DNA from: Legionella parisiensis
GTDB lineage: Bacteria > Pseudomonadota > Gammaproteobacteria > Legionellales > Legionellaceae
Direction: 5' to 3'
DNA: 64,000 nucleotides
NCBI RefSeq assembly: GCF_001467945.1
Contig: NZ_LNYQ01000013.1
Span: 1,125,843 to 1,189,842 of the forward strand
Shown here one piece after another: positions 8,928 to 16,598 of the stretch. The notes beneath the pieces are model-generated. The model saw only the letters and a list, made by a program, of their open reading frames with translations. It had not been told where the DNA came from and ran no database searches. The position numbers were made by a program, and so were the translations under genes. Position 1 is the stretch's first letter. Each line of letters opens with the position of its first letter.

Positions 8928-10164
8928 AATGCAAAGCCTCCGCAATCACTGTTTTTGAGGCGCGCCAGGCAGGATAAATGGTTGCAAGAAAACTCATTAA
9001 TAACGCCATAACACAAACTTTCCATAGATCGCTAAACAGGATCTCTGAAGGTAAATAATCAACAAAATAAATACTGGACGATAAAACTTTAACATGAAAC
9101 CAGGCTTGTAGATGATTCACAATTGCGGTCGCATTTTTTGCCAATACTAATCCACCAAGTAAACCAAACAAGGTGCCTACAATTCCCACCATCATTCCTT
9201 GCACAATAAATGTCCATAATATGGTAGAAGGAGTCGCACCAATAGTTCTTAAAATTGCAATCTCTGCTTGTTTGTCATTTACAACCATCACCAGGGAAGA
9301 CACTAGATTAAATGCAGCCACTGCGATAATTAGTAATAAAATAAGGAACATCATTGTTTTTTCCATTTTAACCGCTTGGAAAAATGCACCATATTGCTGC
9401 GTCCAATTGCCTACCTGGTATTCACCACCTAATAGATGAGATAACCGATAAGACAATTCCGGGGCTTGGTAAACATTATCTATTTTCATCTTGATTCCTG
9501 TTACCTCATCACCCATTTGCAATAATTTTTGCGCATCCCCCATATTGATAAATGCTAATTTAGTATCAAAATTAAACCCGCTTCCAGCAGAGAAAACCCC
9601 AACTACAGTAAATCGCTTAAAGCGAGGAATCATGCCCGCAGGAGTAACTGTTGCCTGGGGAATCATGACGGTGACCTTATCCCCGATCATTGTTCCCATA
9701 CTATCCGCAAGTCCTCTACCCAAGATAATGCCGAAATCTTTTAAATTATTTAGACTCCCCGCAAGCAACTTATCTTGCAAGTGACTCATCTGTTGTTCTT
9801 TTTCGGGTAAAATTCCCGTCAAGACAATAGGTAAAACCTGTCCGTCATTCACCATTAATCCCTGTCCGCCAACATAGGGTGAAAGTGCTTTAATTTCAGG
9901 AATCGTTTGGATTTTTTTAGCCACTTCAGGCCAGTCACTAAGTCGTTCATTAGGTCCGGAAACCGTAATTTCAGGAGCCATCCCAAAAAACCGGTTATGG
10001 ATTTGCTGATCAAATCCATTCATTACTGATAAGACCGTAATAAGAACCATCACTCCTAAGCCTATACCTAACATTGAGCTTAACGAAATAAAAGAAACAA
10101 AATGATTCTTCTTTCTGGAACGCGTGTAGCGTAACCCCATAAAGAGAGCTAATGGTTTATACAT
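8920..10164 (-). CDS. lipoprotein-releasing ABC transporter permease (LolC/LolE/LolF)
   Basis: A 414-residue permease of the LolCE family. It has one membrane helix near residues 24-46 ([24 protein letters not shown]), a large periplasmic MacB-type domain, and three C-terminal helices (about 270-295, 315-340 and 380-400). The N-terminus has the typical [18 protein letters not shown] motif. It is upstream of lolD and overlaps it. Only one permease gene is present in the operon, where E. coli has lolC and lolE. A homodimeric LolF-type exporter, as described for several other gamma-proteobacteria, is therefore likely. Confidence 0.9.
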   Translation of the reverse strand: MYKPLALFMGLRYTRSRKKNHFVSFISLSSMLGIGLGVMVLITVLSVMNGFDQQIHNRFFGMAPEITVSGPNERLSDWPEVAKKIQTIPEIKALSPYVGGQGLMVNDGQVLPIVLTGILPEKEQQMSHLQDKLLAGSLNNLKDFGIILGRGLADSMGTMIGDKVTVMIPQATVTPAGMIPRFKRFTVVGVFSAGSGFNFDTKLAFINMGDAQKLLQMGDEVTGIKMKIDNVYQAPELSYRLSHLLGGEYQVGNWTQQYGAFFQAVKMEKTMMFLILLLIIAVAAFNLVSSLVMVVNDKQAEIAILRTIGATPSTILWTFIVQGMMVGIVGTLFGLLGGLVLAKNATAIVNHLQAWFHVKVLSSSIYFVDYLPSEILFSDLWKVCVMALLMSFLATIYPAWRASKTVIAEALHYE

Positions 10165-10276
10165 ATTTGCTTTAATTTTGGTTAAAGTCTTATTGTAGAG
10201 AAAAAATCATCTGAGAGATATACCTTATACATAGTTCGACTTATTTATTATTTTCTTCATCAGTTAACCCACATAC

Positions 10277-10299
10277 TTATCCACAGAATTTGTGGATAT
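10277..10299. promoter_or_regulatory. inverted pair of DnaA-box-like sequences
   Basis: TTATCCACA (10277-10285), a perfect DnaA-box consensus, is followed after 5 nt by TGTGGATAT (10291-10299), the same box inverted with one mismatch. It lies in the 678-base gap upstream of the lipoprotein exporter. It could bind DnaA or simply form a hairpin. Confidence 0.35.
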
Positions 10300-10443
10300 T
10301 TCGTTGCTGTCGCCTAATCACTTGCATGATAATAATCAGCAACACATAAAATCAGCAAGTGCTTTCTATCACACCAATCATAAGGAGAACCTTATAAATC
10401 AATTACTATGCAATGCGTGAATTAATCTTATCGGAGTTGCTGT

Positions 10444-10551
10444 ATGGCACAAGAGAAATCAGGGTGTCCCTTTAGAGATGTCATAACGCGTACTTCGAGT
10501 CATTTAAGTAAAACAGATGAGCCTCAAGAAATAAAAAGTCTTCTCGTTTAA
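10444..10551 (+). pseudogene. short ORF or remnant of a decayed gene
   Basis: A 35-codon frame (MAQEKSGCPFRDVITRTSSH...) starts at an ATG preceded by GGAG at good distance. Past its stop, other frames (10571-10617 and 10612-10722) stay open and read as protein-like segments, for example LELTAGARWLCKR and then GFNIDELPAENFVRS. This pattern suggests one gene broken by frameshifts. The family is not recognised. The remainder of 10165-10842 holds the DnaA-like pair and AT-rich sequence only. Confidence 0.25.
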
Positions 10552-10842
10552 ATCATCATAAAACACACTCATGTCTCGAATTAACTGCTGGTGCGAGATG
10601 GCTTTGTAAAAGGATTTAATATCGACGAGTTACCTGCTGAGAATTTTGTAAGGTCCTTGATTTTTTTAAATTTTTTTCAAAAAAGAGTGCTGCCTATAAT
10701 CAACATGTATGTATCGTAGGTCGATGGACTTTCTCATACACCATATTCCCATAAAAATCATTAATTTTACAAATTGTTAATTTAATCTATTTAAAGTAAG
10801 ATGTTTTACCAATAAAACTATTGATATAAAATAAGGACGATT

Positions 10843-12372
10843 ATGGCCTCATCGCAAGTAGAAGTAAAAAAAATCATCTTCAGTGAAAAGATTATTGCCT
10901 TGGTCAATAAACCTGATGTTCATTTTGATGAGATAGATGCATTGGTAGATGAAGAACTTGCGGTAGTACCGGGTGGCAAAGCACTTGATCAGCTAACTGA
11001 TTTCACTCATCTCGTTTCCTTCATTAAAGCAAAACGCTTTTCTCATCCTGTCTTGGCCCTGCAGGTGTTTATCAGTGAAAATACAAGCCAGGATACACGT
11101 CAGGCTCTGATTAAAGCAATTGGGATGGCTCCTGCACGCGACGATAAAATTTATGAGCTCATCTGTTTTTTAGCCCAAAAGGATAAGCTCGCCCGATATA
11201 CGCAAATAGCCCATGTTGCTCCGTTACGTTTTACCATGGGTCAAGGTGAGCGCGAACATACAGAAGAATATAGTGATTGGTATTTAATATTTGACCTGTT
11301 TGGACTCTGTAAAAGTCTGCCTTCTGAATTAATTCCTTTAATAGCGGAATTATTAACTACAACGACTCCCTCAGTGGAAGATCTTCGAATGCTTGAAAAA
11401 TTTCTTAAATTCGTAGACAGGATTGATCTTTTACGGAAAGACATAATAGAAGCTATGCTTCCTCAATTAAGATATAAAAACAGTATAGAAAAACTTCAAT
11501 CTTTCCTGGGCTATTTACAGAGTAATGATTTGTTACACCCCACCATTTTAAAACATACTCTTCCCTTGTTGCACCATTTAGACGCGCTTAAAGTTTTTTT
11601 CAATGCCTACCTGCAAGAGCTGCAATCGGACAGATCATGCCGAGAGACATTAGAAAAACTCAATCCATTTTGCCAACTTTCTCTGGCTGAAAAGGGAAGT
11701 TATGATGATGTAGTATCAACCAATACCCCTCTACATCTAGCTATTATTGAACGTAATCTCTTTAATCTGGAACATGCATTGAACTTGGCAAACTCGAACC
11801 TTCTCTTGGCAACTTCTTATGACAATACAGCCCTGCTCTTAGCCTGCAAACTGGCTGATAAAGAAGCAGCAAAGCATATTTTGGAAAAAATGCGCGAGTT
11901 AAATTGTAATGTAAATCAAACAGACCATCATGGAATGACGGCACTTCATTGGGCAAGATTTTATCATTTTGATGATTTAAGTATGGAACTAATTGAAGCT
12001 GGCGCCCATGAAGATTTGAAAGCAACAAATGGTAAAAACTGTGCTTACTTTGCAAAGCATCAATTTACGCTTCTTGATTTTAAAATAGAAGGTCCTGAAA
12101 TTGTTGAAGATTTCTTCAAATTAAAAAATTGTGCTTTGACTGACATTGCCTTTCATGCAGATAAAATTGCTTTAAATCTAAAATTAACTACCTCAAAAGA
12201 AGTGATGGATTTGTATCAAAATGATGAGATGGCTCAAATTCGCTCATCCAATCGTTTCTTATTATTTTTTAAACCGTTTCGTACCCGATTAGTTGAATGG
12301 TTAGGAAAACAAAGAGAACTGGATTATCAATCCCGCTCGTTAGCAGCTGAACAAAGAGTAGTTCCAAGCTGA
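10843..12372 (+). CDS. ankyrin-repeat protein, probable Dot/Icm effector
   Basis: A 509-residue protein with no signal peptide. Residues 1-280 are predicted helical with no known domain. About three ankyrin repeats follow, roughly residues 290-410, recognisable by TNTPLHLAIIERN, DNTALLLACKLADKEA and GMTALHWARFYHFDD. The last 100 residues are helical and basic. Ankyrin proteins are a common class of Legionella translocated effectors that bind host proteins. I cannot match it to a named one. AAGGA lies 7 nt before the ATG. The gene is monocistronic, between an AT-rich 678-base gap and an imperfect hairpin at 12403. Confidence 0.85.
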   Translation: MASSQVEVKKIIFSEKIIALVNKPDVHFDEIDALVDEELAVVPGGKALDQLTDFTHLVSFIKAKRFSHPVLALQVFISENTSQDTRQALIKAIGMAPARDDKIYELICFLAQKDKLARYTQIAHVAPLRFTMGQGEREHTEEYSDWYLIFDLFGLCKSLPSELIPLIAELLTTTTPSVEDLRMLEKFLKFVDRIDLLRKDIIEAMLPQLRYKNSIEKLQSFLGYLQSNDLLHPTILKHTLPLLHHLDALKVFFNAYLQELQSDRSCRETLEKLNPFCQLSLAEKGSYDDVVSTNTPLHLAIIERNLFNLEHALNLANSNLLLATSYDNTALLLACKLADKEAAKHILEKMRELNCNVNQTDHHGMTALHWARFYHFDDLSMELIEAGAHEDLKATNGKNCAYFAKHQFTLLDFKIEGPEIVEDFFKLKNCALTDIAFHADKIALNLKLTTSKEVMDLYQNDEMAQIRSSNRFLLFFKPFRTRLVEWLGKQRELDYQSRSLAAEQRVVPS

Positions 12373-12402
12373 GGCAATAAAATGTGGTCGGAAATCAAGA
12401 AA

Positions 12403-12445
12403 GGATACTCGGTAGCGTATTTTTTTAATAAACTACCGGTTATCC
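12403..12445 (+). terminator. hairpin after the ankyrin gene
   Basis: GGATACTCGGTAG (12403-12415) pairs, with two central mismatches, with CTACCGGTTATCC (12433-12445) around a T/A-rich loop. It may act as a terminator, although no long T run follows the second arm. Confidence 0.35.
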
Positions 12446-12489
12446 TATATAACATATGTAAAACCTGCTATCAGATAAGGTAAATTTGT

Positions 12490-12909
12490 ATGAATCCCAG
12501 CTCTTGGTATTATCCTTCGCTCATTGCTTTGTGTCTTTATGGTGCCTGGGGATATTGGGGCACAAGAGCATCAAGTTTTATTAATCCCCTGTCCATCACT
12601 TTTTATTCAAGCATCGGGGTATTAATTTCTGGCATCATCGCTTTGGTATTACTTGATTTCAAACTGGATCTTTGTCCTAGAGGTAGCGCGTACGGACTAT
12701 TGAACGGTTTAGCAAGTGGTGTCGCCTGTATTTTTTTTATAGCCGCACTTCGTAACGGACCCACAATGCCCGTAGTGCTTGTCACGTCAATGTATCCTAT
12801 GATCACTCTCTTGTTATGCGTCGTCTTTCTCAAACAAGGACTAACATTCAAACATGGATTGGGGATGATCTTTGCTATACTTGCGTTAATCTTATTTGCT
12901 ACTGAATAA
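12490..12909 (+). CDS. small EamA/DMT-type membrane protein
   Basis: A 139-residue protein with about four membrane helices (residues 8-28, 33-56, 67-87 and 92-137 in two passes). This corresponds to one half of a drug/metabolite transporter of the EamA fold. The conserved signals are GAWGYWGTRAS near the start and TSMYPMITLLLCVVFLKQ in the last part. Half-length proteins of this type are thought to work as dimers; the substrate is unknown. AAGG precedes the ATG by 9 nt. The gene is convergent with the tRNA cluster. Confidence 0.8.
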   Translation: MNPSSWYYPSLIALCLYGAWGYWGTRASSFINPLSITFYSSIGVLISGIIALVLLDFKLDLCPRGSAYGLLNGLASGVACIFFIAALRNGPTMPVVLVTSMYPMITLLLCVVFLKQGLTFKHGLGMIFAILALILFATE

Positions 12910-12917
12910 CTTATGAT

Positions 12918-13004
12918 TGGTGCCCAGGGCCGGAATCGAACCGGCATGGTGTTACCACCGAGGGATTTTAAGTCCCTTGCGTCTACCTGTTTCGCCACCT
13001 GGGC
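12918..13004 (-). tRNA. tRNA-Leu (anticodon UAA)
   Basis: On the minus strand: acceptor GCCCAGG pairing with CCTGGGC, anticodon loop ACTTAAAAT (anticodon TAA), a long class II variable arm, a GCCGGTTCGATTCCGGC T-arm and an encoded CCA. The length is 87 nt. It is the last gene of the pgsA-tRNA cluster. Confidence 0.95.
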
Positions 13005-13013
13005 AATCGATTG

Positions 13014-13087
13014 TGGAGGCTGAGGCCGGAATCGAACCGGCGTACACGGCTTTGCAGGCCGCTGCATGACCACTCTGCCACACAGCC
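13014..13087 (-). tRNA. tRNA-Cys (anticodon GCA)
   Basis: 74 nt on the minus strand with an encoded CCA. The anticodon arm is GCGGCCTGCAAAGCCGT (anticodon GCA) and the T-arm is GCCGGTTCGATTCCGGC. The acceptor strands GGCTGTG and CTCAGCC leave a U-U mismatch at 6:67; all other pairs are canonical. It is separated from tRNA-Leu by 9 nt. Confidence 0.93.
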
Positions 13088-13116
13088 TCAATTAATACTT
13101 CTATATCTTCACGGCT

Positions 13117-13147
13117 CTAAAAAAAAAAGCGACTTTTTGTCGCTTTA
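13117..13147 (-). terminator. strong intrinsic terminator inside the tRNA cluster
   Basis: In the minus direction AAAGCGAC, AAAAA loop, GTCGCTTT is followed by a run of T (13119-13126). It lies between tRNA-Gly and tRNA-Cys, so most tRNA-Gly transcripts should end here unless there is processing or read-through. Confidence 0.75.
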
Positions 13148-13150
13148 ATT

Positions 13151-13226
<76 letters not shown>

Positions 13227-13278
13227 GTCTCTACGGGGTGTGATTCTACCGAAATTTAGCACCCTGTCAATAATAAAA

Positions 13279-13842
13279 TTAATTTTTTTTCGTTAATTCT
13301 GGCCAAGCAATTGCCAAGTAAATAATCATCGACCAAATCGTTAAAATTGCTGCCACATAAAGTAAAACAAAACCAAAAATACCACCCCAAGTATCCGTGG
13401 GATTAAAAGCAAGCAATAAAAACAGAGCTATCATTTGTAAAAACGTTTTTATTTTGCCCACATATCCTACGGTAACACTCGCCCTTCTACCAATTTCAGC
13501 CATCCACTCTCGCAATGCTGAAATGACAATTTCACGTCCAACAATAACAATGGCAGGGATCGTAATGTAATTAATTTCCTTAGCCCCTACTAATAACAGT
13601 AAACTAGTGGAAACCAACAACTTATCTGCAACAGGATCAAGAAAAGCGCCAAAAGGAGACATCATCTGAAGTTTACGTGCCAGATAGCCATCTAACCAAT
13701 CAGTAAAGCTTGCTGCAGCAAAGATACTTGCTGCCAAAACATGTGCAAATGAAAACGGTAAATAAAAAACAATAACAAATACCGGAATCAGCATGATCCG
13801 CAGTAACGTTAGTAAATTCGGCAAACTGGTTAATGTACTCAA
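13279..13842 (-). CDS. pgsA: CDP-diacylglycerol-glycerol-3-phosphate 3-phosphatidyltransferase
   Basis: Makes phosphatidylglycerolphosphate, the committed step to phosphatidylglycerol and cardiolipin, in the inner membrane. The CDP-alcohol phosphotransferase motif DWLDGYLARKLQMMSPFGAFLDPVADK (DGxxAR...GxxxDxxxD) is complete. About five membrane helices follow. The TTG start at 13842 has AGGGAG 9 nt upstream and gives an N-terminus (STLTSLPNLLTLLRI) matching the family; the product is 187 residues. An ATG at 13863 is the alternative. A still longer frame to 14019 runs through a dispersed repeat and is unlikely. It is followed by tRNA-Gly, a conserved arrangement. Confidence 0.92.
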   Translation of the reverse strand: MSTLTSLPNLLTLLRIMLIPVFVIVFYLPFSFAHVLAASIFAAASFTDWLDGYLARKLQMMSPFGAFLDPVADKLLVSTSLLLLVGAKEINYITIPAIVIVGREIVISALREWMAEIGRRASVTVGYVGKIKTFLQMIALFLLLAFNPTDTWGGIFGFVLLYVAAILTIWSMIIYLAIAWPELTKKN

Positions 13843-13968
13843 CGCTTGATACTCCCTATACATATAACGAAATAAAGCAACCCCCATCCTATGAGTAGCC
13901 CTAAAAATTAAACCTAGCCTGAATAAGCAAAACAGAGCCCCGCTGCCATTAAGTTCAGTGTATTTATT

Positions 13969-14053
13969 GTCATCCCCGAACAGACAGGGATCCAACTCTA
14001 AATCGAAGGCCAAAATCAATTTAGAAAATAGGTTCCCGTCTACGCGGGAATAA
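13969..14053. repeat. GTCATYCC-type palindromic repeat, family E
   Basis: Starts GTCATCCCCGAACAG and ends GTCTACGCGGGAATAAT, an imperfect inverted repeat. It is related to the copies at 29259-29342, 37681-37749 and 49794-50028. It lies upstream of pgsA; the region up to 14156 holds nothing else recognisable. Confidence 0.55.
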
Positions 14054-14156
14054 TAAATTCCTTAACAATCCCTCCATCCCTACTCGATGTGAGAAGAAAC
14101 TTTTTCCACTTAAAGTTGCACCGATTCATCTGCACCCAAACTCCTGAAAGGCTATG

Positions 14157-14825
14157 TTAGCGACTACTTTTCGATAAATTTAAAAAATCTGCTATTTGTT
14201 TATAATCATCAAATACTACGATTGCACCAGCAGCCTTAAGAGAAGCCTCTTCTTGTTGATGATAAATATCTATTCCTACAGCAGTAACTCGAGCATTTTT
14301 TGCCATCTCCATGTCGGTCAGTGAATCACCAATCATTAAGGTTGTAGCAAAAGTTCCCCCATATTCTTCAATAATTTCTTCCAACATTTGCGGGCAAGGT
14401 TTTGCAGGAGCCTGTCCTGCAGAACGTGTTACTTTAAACAGTGTATCAAGACCCGCCGCCTGCAAGGCGCGTAACAAAGATTGATGCCCTTTGTTGGTTG
14501 CAATTGCCAGGTTTACCTTAGCCTCGTGCAATTGATAGATCAGTTCCCGCACGCCGGGCATCAAACATACATCAGATGAGCGAGAGTTCAAGCCCATCTG
14601 TACGGCTTGTAATAATTGCTGATGTTGTGTTGCAGTCAAATGAGGATATGTTTTCCTCAAAGCCTGTACTAAACCCAAATCAACATATTTTCTCGCCTGG
14701 TGGGGATCAAAATCTCCAAAGCCTAACAAGTTCGCTTCTGTAGCAACTACATGTAAAATTATCCCTAAAGTATCCGCAATAGTACCTTCCCAGTCAAATA
14801 CTACCAAATCATATGGATTGCTCAT
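14157..14825 (-). CDS. HAD-superfamily phosphatase (Gph/YieH-like)
   Basis: A 222-residue HAD-IA hydrolase of the phosphoglycolate-phosphatase type. Motif I is FDWEGTIADT: the nucleophile Asp11 is present, but the second acidic residue, normally Asp, is Glu13. Motif II is AIATNKG, motif III is the lysine in APAKPCPQML and motif IV is MIGDSLTDMEMAKNA. The helical cap lies between residues 20 and 90. Substrate unknown. It overlaps rluC by 17 nt; a HAD phosphatase after rluC is also seen in other gamma-proteobacteria. Confidence 0.85.
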   Translation of the reverse strand: MSNPYDLVVFDWEGTIADTLGIILHVVATEANLLGFGDFDPHQARKYVDLGLVQALRKTYPHLTATQHQQLLQAVQMGLNSRSSDVCLMPGVRELIYQLHEAKVNLAIATNKGHQSLLRALQAAGLDTLFKVTRSAGQAPAKPCPQMLEEIIEEYGGTFATTLMIGDSLTDMEMAKNARVTAVGIDIYHQQEEASLKAAGAIVVFDDYKQIADFLNLSKSSR

Positions 14826-15765
14826 TACTCACTACGCTCCTCGCACGTAATTGTTTTAGTGCGGTAGAAAAATGGTTATCCGCATCCGCTTGAAACAAAT
14901 GTTTTGTACCATTCAATTCGAATTGGATGGATCGTGCATGTAAAAAAAGACGATGATGCTGATTATCTATCCCTTCGATTTCTCCTGCAAGTGCTCCATA
15001 TTTTTTATCTCCGACAATAACATGTCCTAAATGGGCACTGTGTACACGAATTTGGTGCGTACGCCCCGTTTTGGGGCTGGCTTCAACCCAGCATGCCTGT
15101 TGATAATTTTCAAGAAGCCTAAATTCTGTTTCAGAAGCTTTTCCTTCTTCTCTAACCGATACAATACGCTCTCCTGATTTTAAGGTGTTTTTTTCAAGCG
15201 CAGCACGTACAGTCACCTGTTTTTTATTTTCCCAACGATGTGTGAGTAATGCCCAATAAGTTTTTTGCACCTCGCGTGACTCAAGCAAAGCATGCACCGC
15301 CCTAAGAACACTTCTTTTTTTGGCTAATAAAAGGCACCCAGAAGTTTCCTTATCAAGCCTATGAATTAATTCCAAATAATGCAAATCACTCCTGGTTTTT
15401 CTCAACGCTTCAATTACACCAAGACTCAAACCGCTACCACCATGTACAGCGATTCCTACTGGCTTATTAAGCACCAAGAAAGAAGAATCTTCAAAGATGA
15501 TGCTGTCCTTCAACCGTTTTGCCAAAGCATCACCGACAAATACCTCTTTTGATTCTGACAAGCGAATTGGAGGAATACGAACACTGTCCCCTGCATGCAA
15601 TCTGGAATTGATTTGTGCTCTTTTTTTATTAACCCGGACCTCTCCGCCACGTATAATCCTGTAAATATGGCTTTTGGGAACACCTTTTAAAATACGAATC
15701 AAGTAATTATCCAAACGTTGGCCTTCTTCTTCATTACTGATTTCTTTATAACTTACTTCATTCAT
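14809..15765 (-). CDS. rluC: 23S rRNA pseudouridine(955/2504/2580) synthase RluC
   Basis: Isomerises three uridines of 23S rRNA. An N-terminal S4 RNA-binding domain (about 17-75, GQRLDNYLIRIL...GGEVRVNKKRA) precedes the RluA-type catalytic domain with HRLDKETSG, whose Asp138 is the catalytic residue. The later SPKTGRTHQIRVH motif is intact. The ATG at 15765 is preferred; an upstream TTG at 15771 would add two residues. The gene is divergent from rne, the same neighbour pair as in E. coli, which supports RluC rather than RluD. The product has 318 residues. Confidence 0.93.
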   Translation of the reverse strand: MNEVSYKEISNEEEGQRLDNYLIRILKGVPKSHIYRIIRGGEVRVNKKRAQINSRLHAGDSVRIPPIRLSESKEVFVGDALAKRLKDSIIFEDSSFLVLNKPVGIAVHGGSGLSLGVIEALRKTRSDLHYLELIHRLDKETSGCLLLAKKRSVLRAVHALLESREVQKTYWALLTHRWENKKQVTVRAALEKNTLKSGERIVSVREEGKASETEFRLLENYQQACWVEASPKTGRTHQIRVHSAHLGHVIVGDKKYGALAGEIEGIDNQHHRLFLHARSIQFELNGTKHLFQADADNHFSTALKQLRARSVVSNEQSI

Positions 15766-15816
15766 TGTCAATAAACCTGTTTTCTGGGCGTGATTTTTTT
15801 GATATGATCACCCGTA

Positions 15817-15836
15817 GCATGGGAAAATTTCCATGC
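15817..15836. promoter_or_regulatory. near-perfect palindrome in the rluC-rne gap
   Basis: GCATGG and CCATGC flank GAAAATTT. The site is 52 nt upstream of the rluC ATG and could be an operator or part of a promoter region. No known regulator is recognised. Confidence 0.3.
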
Positions 15837-15978
15837 AACCGAATTATAACGCATTTAAATAAAAAGCGTGACTATTTACTTTAAAGTATATGCTAGTCAT
15901 TGAGGAAATGGGGGTTTAACCCAACCTAAATGAATAATTACGTGTTAAATATTATTAAATAAAAAATAGCGCTTCCAT

Positions 15979-16012
15979 TTAAGCTAAAAGATATAAGGAA
16001 GCGACCCAATGC
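15979..16012 (+). promoter_or_regulatory. possible rne 5' leader hairpin
   Basis: CGCTTCC and GGAAGCG enclose about 20 AT-rich bases within the 827-base region upstream of rne. E. coli rne has a long structured leader used for autoregulation. An equivalent role here is only inference. Confidence 0.25.
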
Positions 16013-16169
16013 CAGAGATAAATTGAGCATATTTTTGACAGAAACCTACGCATGCCAGACATGCTTTATACCGATTACGAATTACTTCAGGGTTTTCGCA
16101 CGCCTTTGGCTTCATATTTCAACCCGTTTGATTTGTAACCAGTATATTTCACAGTATGCACCTCTAATT

Positions 16170-16306
16170 AGACCTCTTTCGAAACTCGCTGCAGAGAGAC
16201 AAATGCCGGAAGGAGCGGAGCGCGGAACCGGAGTGTACGTATCAGTACATGGGGATTCGCGCAACGTATCCACACCGCAATTATCCTCTACTTTTCAAAA
16301 GAGGTC
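16170..16306. mobile_element. MITE-like element, family D (copy 1)
   Basis: 137 bp with terminal inverted repeats AGACCTCTTTCGAAA and TTTTCAAAAGAGGTC (imperfect). The interior contains GTACGTATCAGTACATGGGG. It resembles 60376-60500 and, at one end, 25878-25975. No coding capacity. It lies in the leader region of rne. The rest of 16307-16598 includes a fragment AACCCGGGGTT of family A and no credible gene. Confidence 0.5.
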
Positions 16307-16598
16307 GGTTAAGCAGGGAACATGCGTAAGGTCTGTTCACACGGCCATGGGTTCGCCTAAAGATCACATCGCTTATTGTTCGATTCCAGATTCTACTGAT
16401 CTATCACCTACTTGCGGTGAAAAACCCGGGGTTCCAAACAGTGCAATAAAGCATACTACTGTATGCAGCGTAGCACGGAAAATCGCGACATCAGCCAATA
16501 ACGTAGAAATGTCAGTAAATCAAATTGAACCTCTAAGGTATTTTTTGAGCCTTATACTATCTCAGCTTAAATGGCTGCGCCCAATTATGGGGTAATAG

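Noticed and set aside
12603..13091. 162-codon minus-strand frame across the tRNA genes
   Set aside because: It covers tRNA-Leu and tRNA-Cys and the antisense of the EamA gene; a coding artefact.
13864..14019. N-terminal extension of PgsA
   Set aside because: The extra 52 residues come largely from a dispersed GTCATYCC repeat. The family starts near SLPNLLTLLR, and a TTG with AGGGAG at good distance is available.
16023..16595. 190-codon open frame upstream of rne
   Set aside because: It starts at TTG with no ribosome site and runs through a MITE-like element and a family A fragment. The translation has no protein-like pattern.
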